A stretch of DNA of 64,000 nucleotides from Candidatus Sulfotelmatobacter sp. (GTDB lineage: Bacteria; Acidobacteriota; Terriglobia; Terriglobales; Acidobacteriaceae), in contig DASYBM010000009.1 of the NCBI GenBank assembly GCA_036500765.1, forward strand, positions 229,251 to 293,250, in the 5' to 3' direction. The position numbers and the translations under genes were made by a program. Positions 8,424 to 17,365 of this stretch are shown one piece after another. The notes under the pieces were generated by a model. The model was given only the letters and a program-made list of their open reading frames with translations, made no database searches and was not told the DNA's origin. How positions within the stretch are numbered: the first letter of the stretch is position 1; each line of letters begins with the position of its first letter.

Positions 8424-8909
8424 TCATTCACTGATGACGTGGTCGGCCCATTCCACCAGGGAAACGTAGATTGGAACCGTGCCCCATTGAGCGTTCCAAT
8501 TGCTCAAGTCAGCATCCGTGACCCCACGGGCCCGGGAGCAGGCCCCTCAAGAAAATACCGGGATGCGTTTAGCTACAACCTTCGTCATGGTCTCGTTCAG
8601 GGGAGGCCATCCAATAGGTTTGACCGCATCAATCGTCGCCTTGCGCATGAGGTACGTAGCTTCGTGAGTGAGAAATATCTGCACGTCATGCCCGGCGTCT
8701 GCCAATGCTAGCCCGTGGGAAAAGACGAAGGACGCTCGGGTCGGCTCGTCGGTTCCCCAAGAACTTCTCATCAAAATGTGCAATTTCTTCTTAGGCGTCT
8801 GAAGTTGCTGAGTCTGCCCTTCGCTGGTGGAAGCGGTAACGGCCCCGGCGGCGACCGCGCCAGCAGCCAACTGCGTCCATTTTTCAAGAAAGTCTCGGCG
8901 AGTCGCCAT
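8424..8909 (-). CDS. Tat-exported DsrE-family protein, candidate selenoprotein (in-frame TGA at codon 121)
   Basis: The ATG at 8909 has a GGGAG ribosome site and begins a twin-arginine signal (ATRRDFLEKW, then a hydrophobic Ala/Gly stretch to about residue 32), so the protein is exported folded. A DsrE-like domain follows: LHILMRSSWGTDEPTRASF, FSHGLALADAGHDVQIFL and VVAKRIPVFS. At codon 121 (8547-8549) the frame meets TGA. It then continues with clearly coding sequence, GACSRARGVTDADL and WGTVPIYVSLVEWADHVISE, to a TGA at 8424. DsrE relatives commonly have Cys at this point, giving C-x-x-C; here it would be Sec-Gly-Ala-Cys. selB at 53816-55777 shows that the genome can decode selenocysteine. 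The alternative is a nonsense mutation giving a 120-residue truncated product. Conventional annotation would stop at 8547. Confidence 0.7.
8519..8546 (-). promoter_or_regulatory. Candidate bacterial SECIS stem-loop after the in-frame TGA
   Basis: Directly downstream of the TGA the transcript can fold. One option pairs nucleotides 7-13 with 22-28 after the TGA, with one mismatch and one G-U pair, leaving an 8-nt loop GGGCCCGU that starts with G. A rival fold pairs GGGCC with GGCCC closer to the TGA. Bacterial SECIS elements are loosely defined hairpins with G at the start of the loop, so this is supportive only. The loop lies slightly closer to the TGA than usual. Confidence 0.35.
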
Positions 8910-8965
8910 GCCCACTCCCAGAATCGGCAGAAGTTTAACACAAGCTGCCACGATTAACTCCTCCC

Positions 8966-11614
8966 TTAGTAAAAACCGATGGCCTGAAGAACCGCCACAG
9001 AAGGCGTAACGGAGTGGCCGTCAAGGTAGAAGGTGACGGCCCCGTCGAGATCGGTCCGGTAGACACGGGCCCCCGCGTCCGACAAGTGGGTGAGAGCTTC
9101 CAGACGAGGCAGGCCGAAGGAATTTCCTGATCCGACAGAAATGATGGCGAATTGGGGCCGGACCGAAGATAGCAGCTCCGGCGTGCTCGCGTTTGAACTG
9201 CCATGGTGGCCAACCTTCAATAGATTCGCTCGGGGATGGTGAAGCGCGGCGATGCGGCGCTCCACTTGCTTCTCGGCGTCCCCCTCCAACAAAACCGACG
9301 AATCGCCATAACCGACGCGCAGCACCAGGGAATCATTGTTTACAGGCTTGGGGCCGACAGGCCAGTCGGACGGCGGGAACAACACCGACACTTTTGCTCC
9401 GCCGAGTTCGAACTCATCCCCCTCCCAATGGCGCACAACTTTGATGCCGAGGGCTTCGGCAGTTGAGACCACGCTTGCGAGCGCACGACTCGGTGGCAAT
9501 AGTCCGATCCACAATTCTCTTGGCTTAAAGTTTTTCAGAACGGCAATCATGCCGCCGATGTGGTCGGAATGCCCGTGAGTAATGGCAACGGCGTCGAGGC
9601 GCGACATGCCGCGGCTCCAGAGATAGGGAGAGACGACGTCTTCGCCGAAATCGAGTTGCGAGCCGCCGGGACCGATGGGACCTCCGGCATCGATGAGCAG
9701 AGTGCGGCCTTGCGGCGTGACCAGCAGGATGGAATCGCCCTCGCCGACGTCGATGGAGGTGACTTCCAGGACGCCCGGTCGCACGCGGGGCATAGCTGGG
9801 GTGAATGCCAGAACCAGCGAGGCCGCGAGAATGGCGGCCAGTCCGAGGGCGGCGAAAAAAGCACGACGACGTGCGGCCCAGATGGCCAGCACGAGCGCGC
9901 CAACCGCGATCGCTACGACCACGATCGACGGCATTGGAACGCGGAGGTCCCCCGCGCGCAGCGAGCCGAGTCCATGGACCGTGCCGGTGATACCATGCAG
10001 CGCAATCGTGGTCAGAAATACCGGCACTTTGGCCAGCCAAAGTGAGATGAAACCCAGAGCGATCGCGGCGGCGGCGGCCGGCATCATCAGTTGGGTAAGG
10101 GGCACGACGACGAGGTTAGAGGGCAATCCGATGGTGGTGGCGCGATGGAAGTAGTAGGCCATGGGCAACGCTAGTCCCATTTGCATAACCGCGGAAACGA
10201 AGAGCAACTCCCACGCGGCCAGGAAGAACGCAGTCGTGCCGCAAACTAAGCGGCGCGACCACTTCTCTCCGACGAAGAGCGCACCACGCGCGGCGATGAA
10301 CTGCAAGTCCACGCGGAATTGGGCCACCCGCGGAGGTAGAAGCGCAGGGTAGTCGTCGGAATCCCAATTGGCCAGCGCCTGCTTCTGCAGTTGCGAAGTA
10401 CGCTGGAGAATCGGAATCGCAATAGCCGCCACAATCAGCACGCAGAGAAAAGTCATCTGAAAACTGGCAGTGAAGAGCTGACGCGGATCGAAGATCAACA
10501 GACCCAAAGCCGCTGCGCCGAGGGCGTTGACCATGGCCCGATCGCGGTAGAGCAGGCGGGTGCCGAGGTAGATGGCGCACATCAGCGTGGCACGCCAGAC
10601 CGGGGCGCCGACTTCCGTAACAAAGGCATAAGCGACGCAGAACAATATCGTCAATAGCGTGGCTGGAATCTCCGCTACGCGCAGTTGGCGCAGCGTCCAG
10701 AAAACCACAAAGGCGAGGATGCTGACGTTCATTCCAGAAACGACCAGGACGTGGTAGGTGCCGGAGCGCTGGAAGTCGACCCGGGTGTCGCGGTCGATAA
10801 AGGCCTCCTCGCCAATGACCATCGCATCAATCAGGGCCGCCTCGCGCGGGGCCCAAAGTTCCTGCACTTTATCGACGACGCCACGGTGAAGTCGGCTGCG
10901 CCAGGCGGCAACACGGCTTCCGGCAAAGCCGGGAAGCCGCTCGACGTTTTCCATTTTGGCCGAGCTTAGTGCAGCAATGCCACGATCGGCGAGATAGTGC
11001 TGATAGTCGAAGGCTCCCGGATTGCGAAAGTTGTGCGGAAGTTTGAGCTCTGTGGAAAAGCGAATGCGGTCGCCATAGTGGAGGATGGGCATGACGGCAG
11101 GGCCGGTCTCGGCATCATCGTCGGCAGCAACGTCGTTTAGGCGAGGGCTGTAAATGCTCAAATGAATGCCCGAATGAATCGCCTCGCTTTGACCCTTCGT
11201 GTTCCGAACCGATTCCGTTTCGACCTCTACGGTCTGTTTGAGTTCATTGAGACCACCTCGCTGCAAGCGGCCGTCGCGCGTAACGTGGGCGGTAATTTCG
11301 AGCTTCTGGCGGTCGGCATAGCGATCGATGTTGGTGTCGAGACGTGGAGAAGCTCCGCGGACTTGAATATAAAGTGCGCCCGTGAGAAAAAACGCTCCGA
11401 GCGCCAACCCCCACCCCAGCGCGGAACGGCGGCGAGCGAAGTATGCTGCGGCGGCGATGAAGGATGAGCCAGCCACAATCCACCAGAGCGCGGGACGCCA
11501 GTGGTAGATTCCGGCGATGATTCCGGCGGAATAGGCGACCGCGGCCCAGAGCATAGGTTCGCGCGCGGCCTTGAAGCGGAATGCTGGAGGCGGCGCTGGG
11601 GCGGCCGGCATCAT
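8966..11614 (-). CDS. comEC: ComEC/Rec2 family DNA-uptake channel protein
   Basis: ComEC forms the inner-membrane channel that passes single-stranded DNA into the cytoplasm during natural transformation. The 882-residue protein has the expected layout. N-terminal helices (about 20-70) precede a soluble DUF4131/OB-like domain (about 75-240). A Competence domain with many helices contains HVLVVSGMNVSILAF (about 250-540). A C-terminal metallo-beta-lactamase-like domain from about 600 has THGHSDHIGG near residue 680 and VGHHGSSNASTPELL further on. The metal-ligand motif HxHxDH is intact. No other com genes are near; the DsrE gene follows 57 bp downstream on the same strand. Confidence 0.93.
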   Translation of the reverse strand: MMPAAPAPPPAFRFKAAREPMLWAAVAYSAGIIAGIYHWRPALWWIVAGSSFIAAAAYFARRRSALGWGLALGAFFLTGALYIQVRGASPRLDTNIDRYADRQKLEITAHVTRDGRLQRGGLNELKQTVEVETESVRNTKGQSEAIHSGIHLSIYSPRLNDVAADDDAETGPAVMPILHYGDRIRFSTELKLPHNFRNPGAFDYQHYLADRGIAALSSAKMENVERLPGFAGSRVAAWRSRLHRGVVDKVQELWAPREAALIDAMVIGEEAFIDRDTRVDFQRSGTYHVLVVSGMNVSILAFVVFWTLRQLRVAEIPATLLTILFCVAYAFVTEVGAPVWRATLMCAIYLGTRLLYRDRAMVNALGAAALGLLIFDPRQLFTASFQMTFLCVLIVAAIAIPILQRTSQLQKQALANWDSDDYPALLPPRVAQFRVDLQFIAARGALFVGEKWSRRLVCGTTAFFLAAWELLFVSAVMQMGLALPMAYYFHRATTIGLPSNLVVVPLTQLMMPAAAAAIALGFISLWLAKVPVFLTTIALHGITGTVHGLGSLRAGDLRVPMPSIVVVAIAVGALVLAIWAARRRAFFAALGLAAILAASLVLAFTPAMPRVRPGVLEVTSIDVGEGDSILLVTPQGRTLLIDAGGPIGPGGSQLDFGEDVVSPYLWSRGMSRLDAVAITHGHSDHIGGMIAVLKNFKPRELWIGLLPPSRALASVVSTAEALGIKVVRHWEGDEFELGGAKVSVLFPPSDWPVGPKPVNNDSLVLRVGYGDSSVLLEGDAEKQVERRIAALHHPRANLLKVGHHGSSNASTPELLSSVRPQFAIISVGSGNSFGLPRLEALTHLSDAGARVYRTDLDGAVTFYLDGHSVTPSVAVLQAIGFY

Positions 11615-11758
11615 ACGGCTGGGTGGTCCATCCGAAAGCCCGATTCAGAATTCATATTGGAAACGCAGCGAGGAAATTCCTCAGGCGCTAAGGCGATATC
11701 AACTAGTGACACGGGTACGCTGTGCTCTTCGCTCACGCGAAGCCTCCAGAAACCAGTT

Positions 11759-13090
11759 TCAGCGAACCAGATGCACAACACTTTCCAGGTGGTAAGTCTG
11801 CGGAAACAGATCCACCAGATGCACTTGCTGGGCACGGTAACCTGCGGCGAGCAGGGGAACGAGATCGCGTGCCAGCGTTGCCGGGTCGCACGAAACGTAA
11901 CAAATGCGTGGCGCGCCTGAGGTCACGAGCAGTCGCGCCACGCGTTCTCCCAGACCACTCCGGGGCGGATCCACTACCACCAGGTCGGGCTTATTCGGGG
12001 TTCCCTGGCCCTTGCCGACGTGCCCTCGATTCTCCGCGCGGGCGAGGTATTGTTCCGCGGTGGCCTGGACGTTTTCACCGTTTGAGGCCTGATTGTAGGC
12101 AAGATCGGCTGTGGATGTCTGTGACGACTCAACAGAAACGACGTGATAAAAGTCACAGCCCAGGGCTGTGGAAAACAATCCGACGCCGGCGTAGAGGTCG
12201 AGGGCGAGCTGGCCGGATTGTCCCCCGGTAACGATCTTGACCAGTTCGTCGGTCAGAGAGCGGTTGGTCTGGAAAAATGATCCGGCGCTGACGCGGTAGG
12301 CTGCCTTCGTAGTTTGATAGGTGAGATGCGTGGCACCGGCGGCTACCAGAATCTCTGGAGCGCCCGCCTTGCGGTCGCCGGGATTGGGTTCGCGCAAGGC
12401 CACGACTCCGGCGATTTCGGGCATAACGCCGCGCCACTCCTCGGCCCAGTCGCGAACGGCTGCGCGGCGCGCTTCCCGTGCGCAGCCGACGGTAGCCAGG
12501 AGTTGAGTGTCATCACCGTTGGCAAAGAACTCGATTTCGCGCACGCCCTCTGGAACCTTTCCCGCGCGTCCGCTCTGCCAGAGAGATGCAATGCCGCGAT
12601 TGATCAGCGGCGAACTGATAGGGCACTCTTCGACCGGCAGAAGTTCGTGCGATGCGAATTTGAAATATCCAGCGGCGAATGCTGGCCGGACCTGCACTTG
12701 CAGGCGCGAGCGATTGCGATAATTCCACGGCGGCGAAGGATGTATTGCAATGTCGAACGGCAACTCCAGCTTGGCCGTGCGCCTCAGGCTCTCGCGCAGG
12801 ATTTCTTTTTTGATCTCGAGTTGCTGCTGGTAGGCGGCATTTTGGTAATGGCATCCGCCACAGCGAGAGAAATATGGGCAGGCAGGCTGGATCCGGTGCG
12901 GGGACGACTGGAGTATCTTGTCAGCTTGGGCGCGCGCGAAACCTGCTTTCTGCTCCGTAAGTGACGCTTCGATCTTTTCTCCCGGCAGGACGAAAGGAAC
13001 AAAGACAGCTTTGCCGCGCCCGTGGGCATCAGCCGGCAGACGAGCGAGGCCGTCGCCGCCGTAGATCAGCTTTTCGATGGTGAGGAACAA
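11759..13090 (-). CDS. 23S rRNA/tRNA uracil-5-methyltransferase, TrmA/RumA family
   Basis: This SAM-dependent enzyme makes 5-methyluridine in RNA. The 443 residues carry an N-terminal TRAM-like domain (IEKLIYGGDGLARLP, FVPFVLPGEKIEASL). A [4Fe-4S] cysteine set CPYFSRCGGCHYQ follows at about residues 70-79, with a further Cys in VEECPISS. The Rossmann methyltransferase domain has ALDLYAGVGLFSTAL, VVVDPPRSGLG and the catalytic CYVSCDPATLARDL. The iron-sulfur motif favours the RumA/RlmD type over TrmA, but the target uridine cannot be assigned. It is upstream of comEC on the same strand with a 144 bp gap. Confidence 0.9.
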   Translation of the reverse strand: MFLTIEKLIYGGDGLARLPADAHGRGKAVFVPFVLPGEKIEASLTEQKAGFARAQADKILQSSPHRIQPACPYFSRCGGCHYQNAAYQQQLEIKKEILRESLRRTAKLELPFDIAIHPSPPWNYRNRSRLQVQVRPAFAAGYFKFASHELLPVEECPISSPLINRGIASLWQSGRAGKVPEGVREIEFFANGDDTQLLATVGCAREARRAAVRDWAEEWRGVMPEIAGVVALREPNPGDRKAGAPEILVAAGATHLTYQTTKAAYRVSAGSFFQTNRSLTDELVKIVTGGQSGQLALDLYAGVGLFSTALGCDFYHVVSVESSQTSTADLAYNQASNGENVQATAEQYLARAENRGHVGKGQGTPNKPDLVVVDPPRSGLGERVARLLVTSGAPRICYVSCDPATLARDLVPLLAAGYRAQQVHLVDLFPQTYHLESVVHLVR

Positions 13091-13140
13091 GAGTTGATTC
13101 TACGGTATGCAGGCGTCGTCGGAATGCGGCTCAACTGTAA

Positions 13141-13264
13141 TCTTTCCGACCTTTGCGGCATTTTCTTGGCGTGCTTTGCGATCCGATTTTCTTGCTTTGG
13201 CTACCGGCAGAGTCGACCTCTCAACCGCAAAGGACGCTAAGAAATGCCGCGAAGAACGCAAAGG
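13141..13264. repeat. Inverted repeat, CTTTGCG/CGCAAAG family
   Basis: An arm at 13141-13182 (containing CTTTGCGGCATTTTCTT) faces a complementary arm at about 13221-13264 (AACCGCAAAGGACGCTAAG). The same sequence recurs at 41762-41823 and, as a paired element, at 60306-60417. It occupies most of the 190-bp gap between the methyltransferase and the beta-propeller gene. Confidence 0.65.
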
Positions 13265-13280
13265 AATCTACTCAGGATGT

Positions 13281-14387
13281 CTACTTGCGGACCGCCCACG
13301 CCAATCCGTCGGGCTGCTTGCCGGGTAGAATTTGGCCGGTGACTTCCAGCGTTTTCAAATCTACGACTGCGATTTTGTCGGCGGTGCTGACGGCGACGAA
13401 CGCACGGGAACCGTCGGGCGCCATCAGGATTCCGGCTGCGCCGCCTCCAAGTTTCAATTGCTTGACCTCTTTGTGAGTCGTGGCGTCGAGCACCAGCAGG
13501 CTCGTGTCACCGGCGGCGCGTGCGCCCAGCGCGGAGATCAGGACCTGCTTGCCGTCGAGTGTGAACTTCAGGCGATTCGCGCCCTTCACTGGGATCGGAA
13601 ATGTTTCCACTGCTTTCTTCGCCGCAACATCAATGATGGTGACGGAGCCGTCGCGGGCATTGGCGGCCCAGATCTGTTTTCCGTCGGGAGAGATGTCGAA
13701 GCCTTCCACTCCGCGGCCGGCAGGAACATTTGTGACTTCCCACGTTAACCGCGGTTCTCCTTGCGGAGGCATGCCCGGCGGCGGTTGTTGCGGCTGCGCA
13801 CCCGAGGTCGGATTCCCTGGGGGCGGACCGAATCCTCCGGTCGGCGGAGAGACTTGATTGATAATGCTGAGGGTGGCAGAGTTGACGTTGGAGGTGACGA
13901 TCTGGTCGAGACCCTTCGAGACCATAATCATGTGTGTGCGATCCTGACCGGTGCCGAGAATCCAATCGACGCGCTGAGTAGCGGGATCGTAACGGCCGAT
14001 GATTTTGTTGGTTTCCGCCGTGAAATAAAGTTTTCCGCTCGCGAACGCTAAACCGTGCGTAGAATGCAGCGCGCCAAGGTCGATCGGCGGCAGCGCCTTG
14101 CGGGCCACCAGATCGACGACAGAAATGGTGTTGAGATTGCTATCCAAGCCACCATAGTTGGAGATGAAGGCGAGGCGGCCGTCGTCGGATGCGATGATCT
14201 CGTGCGGATCGGGGCCGGAAGGGAGTTTCGCCAATACCTGCAACGTCGCGGGGTCTACGATCGCGACCGTGTGTTCGTCCTTGGACAGCGCAAGGATACT
14301 TGAGGTCTGGGCAATGGCAACGGTCACAAGAAATGTTCCAATCACGAGGCAACCCACAGCTCCTAATATCCTTCTCGCCCTGCTCAT
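13281..14387 (-). CDS. Secreted YncE-like beta-propeller protein
   Basis: The ATG at 14387 has a perfect GGAGGAAAC leader and starts a Sec signal (ARRILGAVGCLVIGTFLVTVAIAQ), so the frame extending up to 14489 is untranslated. The mature part is a seven-bladed YncE/surface-layer-type propeller. Its repeats follow the pattern VAIVDPATLQVLAKLPSGPDPHEI, ISVVDLVARKALPPIDL and LLVLDATTHKEVKQLKLGGG, each with an S/T-D-D/P-G-R or K loop. A Pro/Gly-rich insertion (around GFGPPPGNPTSG and QQPPPGMPPQGEP) interrupts one blade. It is probably a periplasmic binding or scaffold protein; the ligand is unknown. It lies 22 bp after the flavoprotein gene. Confidence 0.8.
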   Translation of the reverse strand: MSRARRILGAVGCLVIGTFLVTVAIAQTSSILALSKDEHTVAIVDPATLQVLAKLPSGPDPHEIIASDDGRLAFISNYGGLDSNLNTISVVDLVARKALPPIDLGALHSTHGLAFASGKLYFTAETNKIIGRYDPATQRVDWILGTGQDRTHMIMVSKGLDQIVTSNVNSATLSIINQVSPPTGGFGPPPGNPTSGAQPQQPPPGMPPQGEPRLTWEVTNVPAGRGVEGFDISPDGKQIWAANARDGSVTIIDVAAKKAVETFPIPVKGANRLKFTLDGKQVLISALGARAAGDTSLLVLDATTHKEVKQLKLGGGAAGILMAPDGSRAFVAVSTADKIAVVDLKTLEVTGQILPGKQPDGLAWAVRK

Positions 14388-14409
14388 GTTTCCTCCGATG
14401 TCACGTAGT

Positions 14410-15579
14410 TTACAACGCCCGGCCTGCCGCCGCGCCTGAGGCCCAGGCCCACTGAAAGTTAAAGCCGCCCAGGTGGCCGGTGACGTCAACGCCTTCGCCG
14501 ATGAAGAACAAGCCGCGTATTTTGCGGCTCTCCATTGTTTTGGCGGATAGTTCGTCGGTATCGACCCCGCCGCAGGTCACTTCGGCCTTCTCGTATCCCT
14601 CGGTGCCTGCCGGTAAAATAGTCCACGCATGCGCATGGCGCTCGAGGTCGGCCAACGCTGCGTTCGTCCATGAAGTGGGCGCGTTTTCGTCAAGCCAGCG
14701 GTCTGCAAGGCGAGCGGGAAGACTCTTACGAAATTCCGCTCGAAGCGTCGCGATTGTGCGCGGCATTCTTGGATCGTGGAAGATGCTCGTTATCACGCGC
14801 TGCGGAGCCAGGTCAATCTGGATGTTCTGGGGCTTTTTCCAGTAAGAGGAAATCTGGAGGATCGCCGGCCCGCTCAGGCCGTGATGGGTGATCAGCATTT
14901 TCTCGCGGAATTGCCGGCCGTCGCAACCGGCGATGACATCGGCCGAGACCCCAGCCAGGTCGCAGTAGCGGGTGCGGTCTTCATCGTCCAGAAGCAGCGG
15001 CACCAAGCCTGGACGCGGCTCGCGAAGCTTGAGGCCGAACTGGCGCGCCAACTCGTAGCCGAACGAAGTGGCGCCGATCTTCGGAATGGAAAGCCCTCCA
15101 GTTGCGACGACGAGCGCCGGCGCGTGAAATTCTTCGCGGGCCGTGCGCGCCACAAAATCAGCGGCGTGGCTGATCTCGTTTATTTTTGTGTTCAAGAAAA
15201 TTGCTACGCCAGCAGAAGAGCATTCGGTCTCCAGCATTCCCAGAATGTCGCGGGCGGCGCGGTCGCAGAATAATTGTCCGAGCGTTTTTTCGTGATAAGG
15301 AATGTGGTGCTTTTCGACAAGTGCGATGAAATCGGCCGGGGTGTAACGAGCCAGCGCCGACTTGGCGAAGTGCGGATTGGCCGAGATAAAATTCTCGGGC
15401 CGGCAGTGCAGGTTGGTGAAATTGCAGCGGCCGCCGCCGGAGATCAGGATTTTCTTGCCTAAGCGGTCGGCATGTTCGAGGACGGCGACGCGGCGTCCAC
15501 GCTTGCCCGCTTCCATAGCACACATCAGGCCGGCGGCGCCGCCTCCAACTATCAATGCATCGAAATGATGGGTCGTCAC
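14410..15579 (-). CDS. NAD(P)/FAD-dependent oxidoreductase, HI0933/YhiN family
   Basis: This 389-residue flavoprotein has the dinucleotide-binding motif ALIVGGGAAGLMCAMEAGKRG at the N-terminus, the family block LGKKILISGGGRCNFTNL, a second ATGGLSIPKIGATSFGY, and the closing FIGEGVDVTGHLGGFNFQWAWASG that binds FAD. HI0933-family members are cytoplasmic flavoproteins of uncertain substrate. The start is GTG at 15579. The gene is part of the minus-strand run between the coaX-linked hypothetical and the beta-propeller gene. Confidence 0.9.
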   Translation of the reverse strand: MTTHHFDALIVGGGAAGLMCAMEAGKRGRRVAVLEHADRLGKKILISGGGRCNFTNLHCRPENFISANPHFAKSALARYTPADFIALVEKHHIPYHEKTLGQLFCDRAARDILGMLETECSSAGVAIFLNTKINEISHAADFVARTAREEFHAPALVVATGGLSIPKIGATSFGYELARQFGLKLREPRPGLVPLLLDDEDRTRYCDLAGVSADVIAGCDGRQFREKMLITHHGLSGPAILQISSYWKKPQNIQIDLAPQRVITSIFHDPRMPRTIATLRAEFRKSLPARLADRWLDENAPTSWTNAALADLERHAHAWTILPAGTEGYEKAEVTCGGVDTDELSAKTMESRKIRGLFFIGEGVDVTGHLGGFNFQWAWASGAAAGRAL

Positions 15580-15602
15580 GTTGGAGGCCAGGCGAAACGC
15601 AA

Positions 15603-16337
15603 TTACATATAAAAGAGACTCAGGCGCGGCAACTTATGCTTTTCCAGCAAACGCTTCTGGACGTACTGCTTCTGCAATTGATCAATCTGAGACCCAGACA
15701 TCTTGCTGCGATAGGGAGCGAGATCGCGGTCAGCTTCGGCGCGGACCGTGACGATTTCCTGGTCTGAGGTAGACGCCAACAGCACGGCAAAGAGTTTTTC
15801 TTCGAGCACGGTTAGGCGACGCTCCAGATCCTCCAACCGGCCGGCGGGCTTGTTCTCTATTTCTTCCGCTAGTTGGCGAAGAGTCTTCGCGCTATCGCGG
15901 GCCACCGATCGCGCCGAGATCCCAGTTCCTTCGGGCAACTTCGCGGTCTCCAACAGGTCGGCATTGCGCCGCAGGAAAGGCGCGATGACGTCCGGCTCAA
16001 AGCCTTGGCTGGAGCGGGACTTCGTTGGCGTCTCGTTCCCGTCGGCCGCCCCGACTGCCGCCCCGACTGCGGCTTCTTTCATATCTTCGGCCGCGGCCAG
16101 CACAAGCTGCGAGCAGTAGGCCAGGCTGTTCACCTTCTTAGTTTTCGACGGTCGCTGATCGTACCGGTCGAAGGCGTCGTCGATGCCGCGCAGCACGGCC
16201 TCCAGCGGAACGCCGGCCTCTTTCCAGGTTTCAATCAGCGCCCAATCGAGAGTGGAAAGAAGAAGGCCGCCGCCGCGGCGGTGCAGGTAGCGGTCTTCGA
16301 TCTCGGTAAAGTAGTTGAAGTAATTTACTTTTTCCAC
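15603..16337 (-). CDS. Conserved hypothetical protein following coaX
   Basis: I do not recognise a named domain. I start it at the GTG at 16337, eight bases beyond the coaX stop. The longer frame reaching 16511 overlaps coaX and encodes arginine-rich junk-like sequence. The 244-residue product opens VEKVNYFNYFTEIEDRYLHRR, then WALIETWKEAGVPLEAVLRGIDDAFDRY, and is mostly helical. A low-complexity Ala/Gly/Val patch near residue 105 comes from a 12-nt tandem repeat (16049-16075). A coiled-coil-like stretch (LEDLERRLTVLEEKLFAVLL) follows. The layout suggests a soluble helical protein co-expressed with coaX. Confidence 0.7.
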   Translation of the reverse strand: MEKVNYFNYFTEIEDRYLHRRGGGLLLSTLDWALIETWKEAGVPLEAVLRGIDDAFDRYDQRPSKTKKVNSLAYCSQLVLAAAEDMKEAAVGAAVGAADGNETPTKSRSSQGFEPDVIAPFLRRNADLLETAKLPEGTGISARSVARDSAKTLRQLAEEIENKPAGRLEDLERRLTVLEEKLFAVLLASTSDQEIVTVRAEADRDLAPYRSKMSGSQIDQLQKQYVQKRLLEKHKLPRLSLFYM

Positions 16338-16344
16338 GGCAGGG

Positions 16345-17280
16345 TCAGCGAGCGGAACGCGAAGGCGCGGCGGTTGGTGCTCCGCCGTTCTCGGACTTCG
16401 GCTGCACTGATTTAGATAACGGCTTCGCATCCGCCTGTGGCGGAGGCTTCGGCGAAGCGACATCTTTGCGCGACGAACTGTTCCGCTCCCAGATGATGCG
16501 CAGGCCCTCAAGAGTGAGCGAGTCGTCGACGATTTTAATGTACTTCGAGCCGGTGCCTATCATTGGACCCAGGCCGCCGGTGGCAAGCACGCGCGTTTCC
16601 TGACCTAGCTCCACGAGCAGCAGTTCGATGATGCCGTCGACCAGACCGAGATATCCGTAGTAAAGTCCGGATTGCAGGCTGCCGACTGTATTCGAGCCAA
16701 TGACGCGGGCGGGCTTGCGAATCTCCACGCGCGGCAAACGCGCGGTGCGTTCAAAGAGAGCGTCGGCGGAGATGCCGATGCCGGGGCAGATTACGCCACC
16801 GAGATATTCACCCTTGGCCGATACGCAGTCAAACGTTGTGGCCGTGCCGAAATCGACGATCACGCACGGGCCGCCATATTTTTCGAACGCAGCCACGGCG
16901 TTCACGATGCGGTCGGCGCCGACCTCCGCCGGATTGTCGTAATGCACTGGCATACCGGTTTTGACGCCGGGCTCGATGAATAGCGGACGCAGATTGAAAT
17001 AGCGTTCGCAGACCTGGCGCAACACGGAATCGAGTGGCGGCACGACCGACGAGATCACAATCCCCTGTATGCCTTTCGCCTCAAGGCCCGCCATGGAAAA
17101 CAGGTTGCGAAACAGCACTCCATATTCATCGACCGTGCTGGTGCGGGACGTAGCTACGCGCCAGTTGGCAACCAGGCGCTCGTAGCTCGAAGTTTCGCGC
17201 ACAGCGCCGGACGGAGTTTCCGCTGCGGCGAAAACGCCGAGGACCGTGTTGGTGTTGCCGACGTCAATGACGAGGAGCAT
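16345..17280 (-). CDS. coaX: Type III pantothenate kinase
   Basis: CoaX phosphorylates pantothenate in the first step of coenzyme A synthesis. It is the bacterial type that needs a monovalent cation and is not feedback-inhibited by CoA. Motifs are LLVIDVGNTNTVLGVF (phosphate-binding loop 1), GADRIVNAVAAFEKYG, CVIVDFGTATTFDCV and VLATGGLGPMI. The core is about 265 residues. Beyond it lies an unusual disordered Pro/Ser/Lys-rich tail of about 45 residues (SSRKDVASPKPPPQADAK onward). birA is upstream, a frequent pairing (birA-coaX). Confidence 0.93.
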   Translation of the reverse strand: MLLVIDVGNTNTVLGVFAAAETPSGAVRETSSYERLVANWRVATSRTSTVDEYGVLFRNLFSMAGLEAKGIQGIVISSVVPPLDSVLRQVCERYFNLRPLFIEPGVKTGMPVHYDNPAEVGADRIVNAVAAFEKYGGPCVIVDFGTATTFDCVSAKGEYLGGVICPGIGISADALFERTARLPRVEIRKPARVIGSNTVGSLQSGLYYGYLGLVDGIIELLLVELGQETRVLATGGLGPMIGTGSKYIKIVDDSLTLEGLRIIWERNSSSRKDVASPKPPPQADAKPLSKSVQPKSENGGAPTAAPSRSAR

Positions 17281-17284
17281 GTTC

Positions 17285-17347
17285 TTGGCTCGTGGCTCGT
17301 GGCTCTTGGCTCTTGGCTGTTGGCTTCTAGCTCTTGGCTTCTAGCTC
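17285..17347. repeat. Heptanucleotide tandem repeat (TTGGCTC-type), nine units
   Basis: Nine contiguous 7-nt units (TTGGCTC, GTGGCTC x2, TTGGCTC, TTGGCTG, TTGGCTT, CTAGCTC, TTGGCTT, CTAGCTC) fill the gap between birA and coaX. A related array in the other orientation precedes purF (58429-58456). Confidence 0.8.
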
Positions 17348-17365
17348 CAGACCAAAATTCAAATC

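Noticed and set aside
8547..8951. DsrE gene as a simple 120-134 residue protein ending at 8547
   Set aside because: The start at 8909 has a ribosome site and the Tat signal, and the sequence beyond the TGA is strongly family-like in the same frame, so a plain stop is the less economical reading, although a nonsense mutation cannot be excluded.
17285..17347. Regular repeats as a CRISPR array
   Set aside because: Units are 7 nt with no spacers and no cas genes nearby; the same holds for the other arrays.
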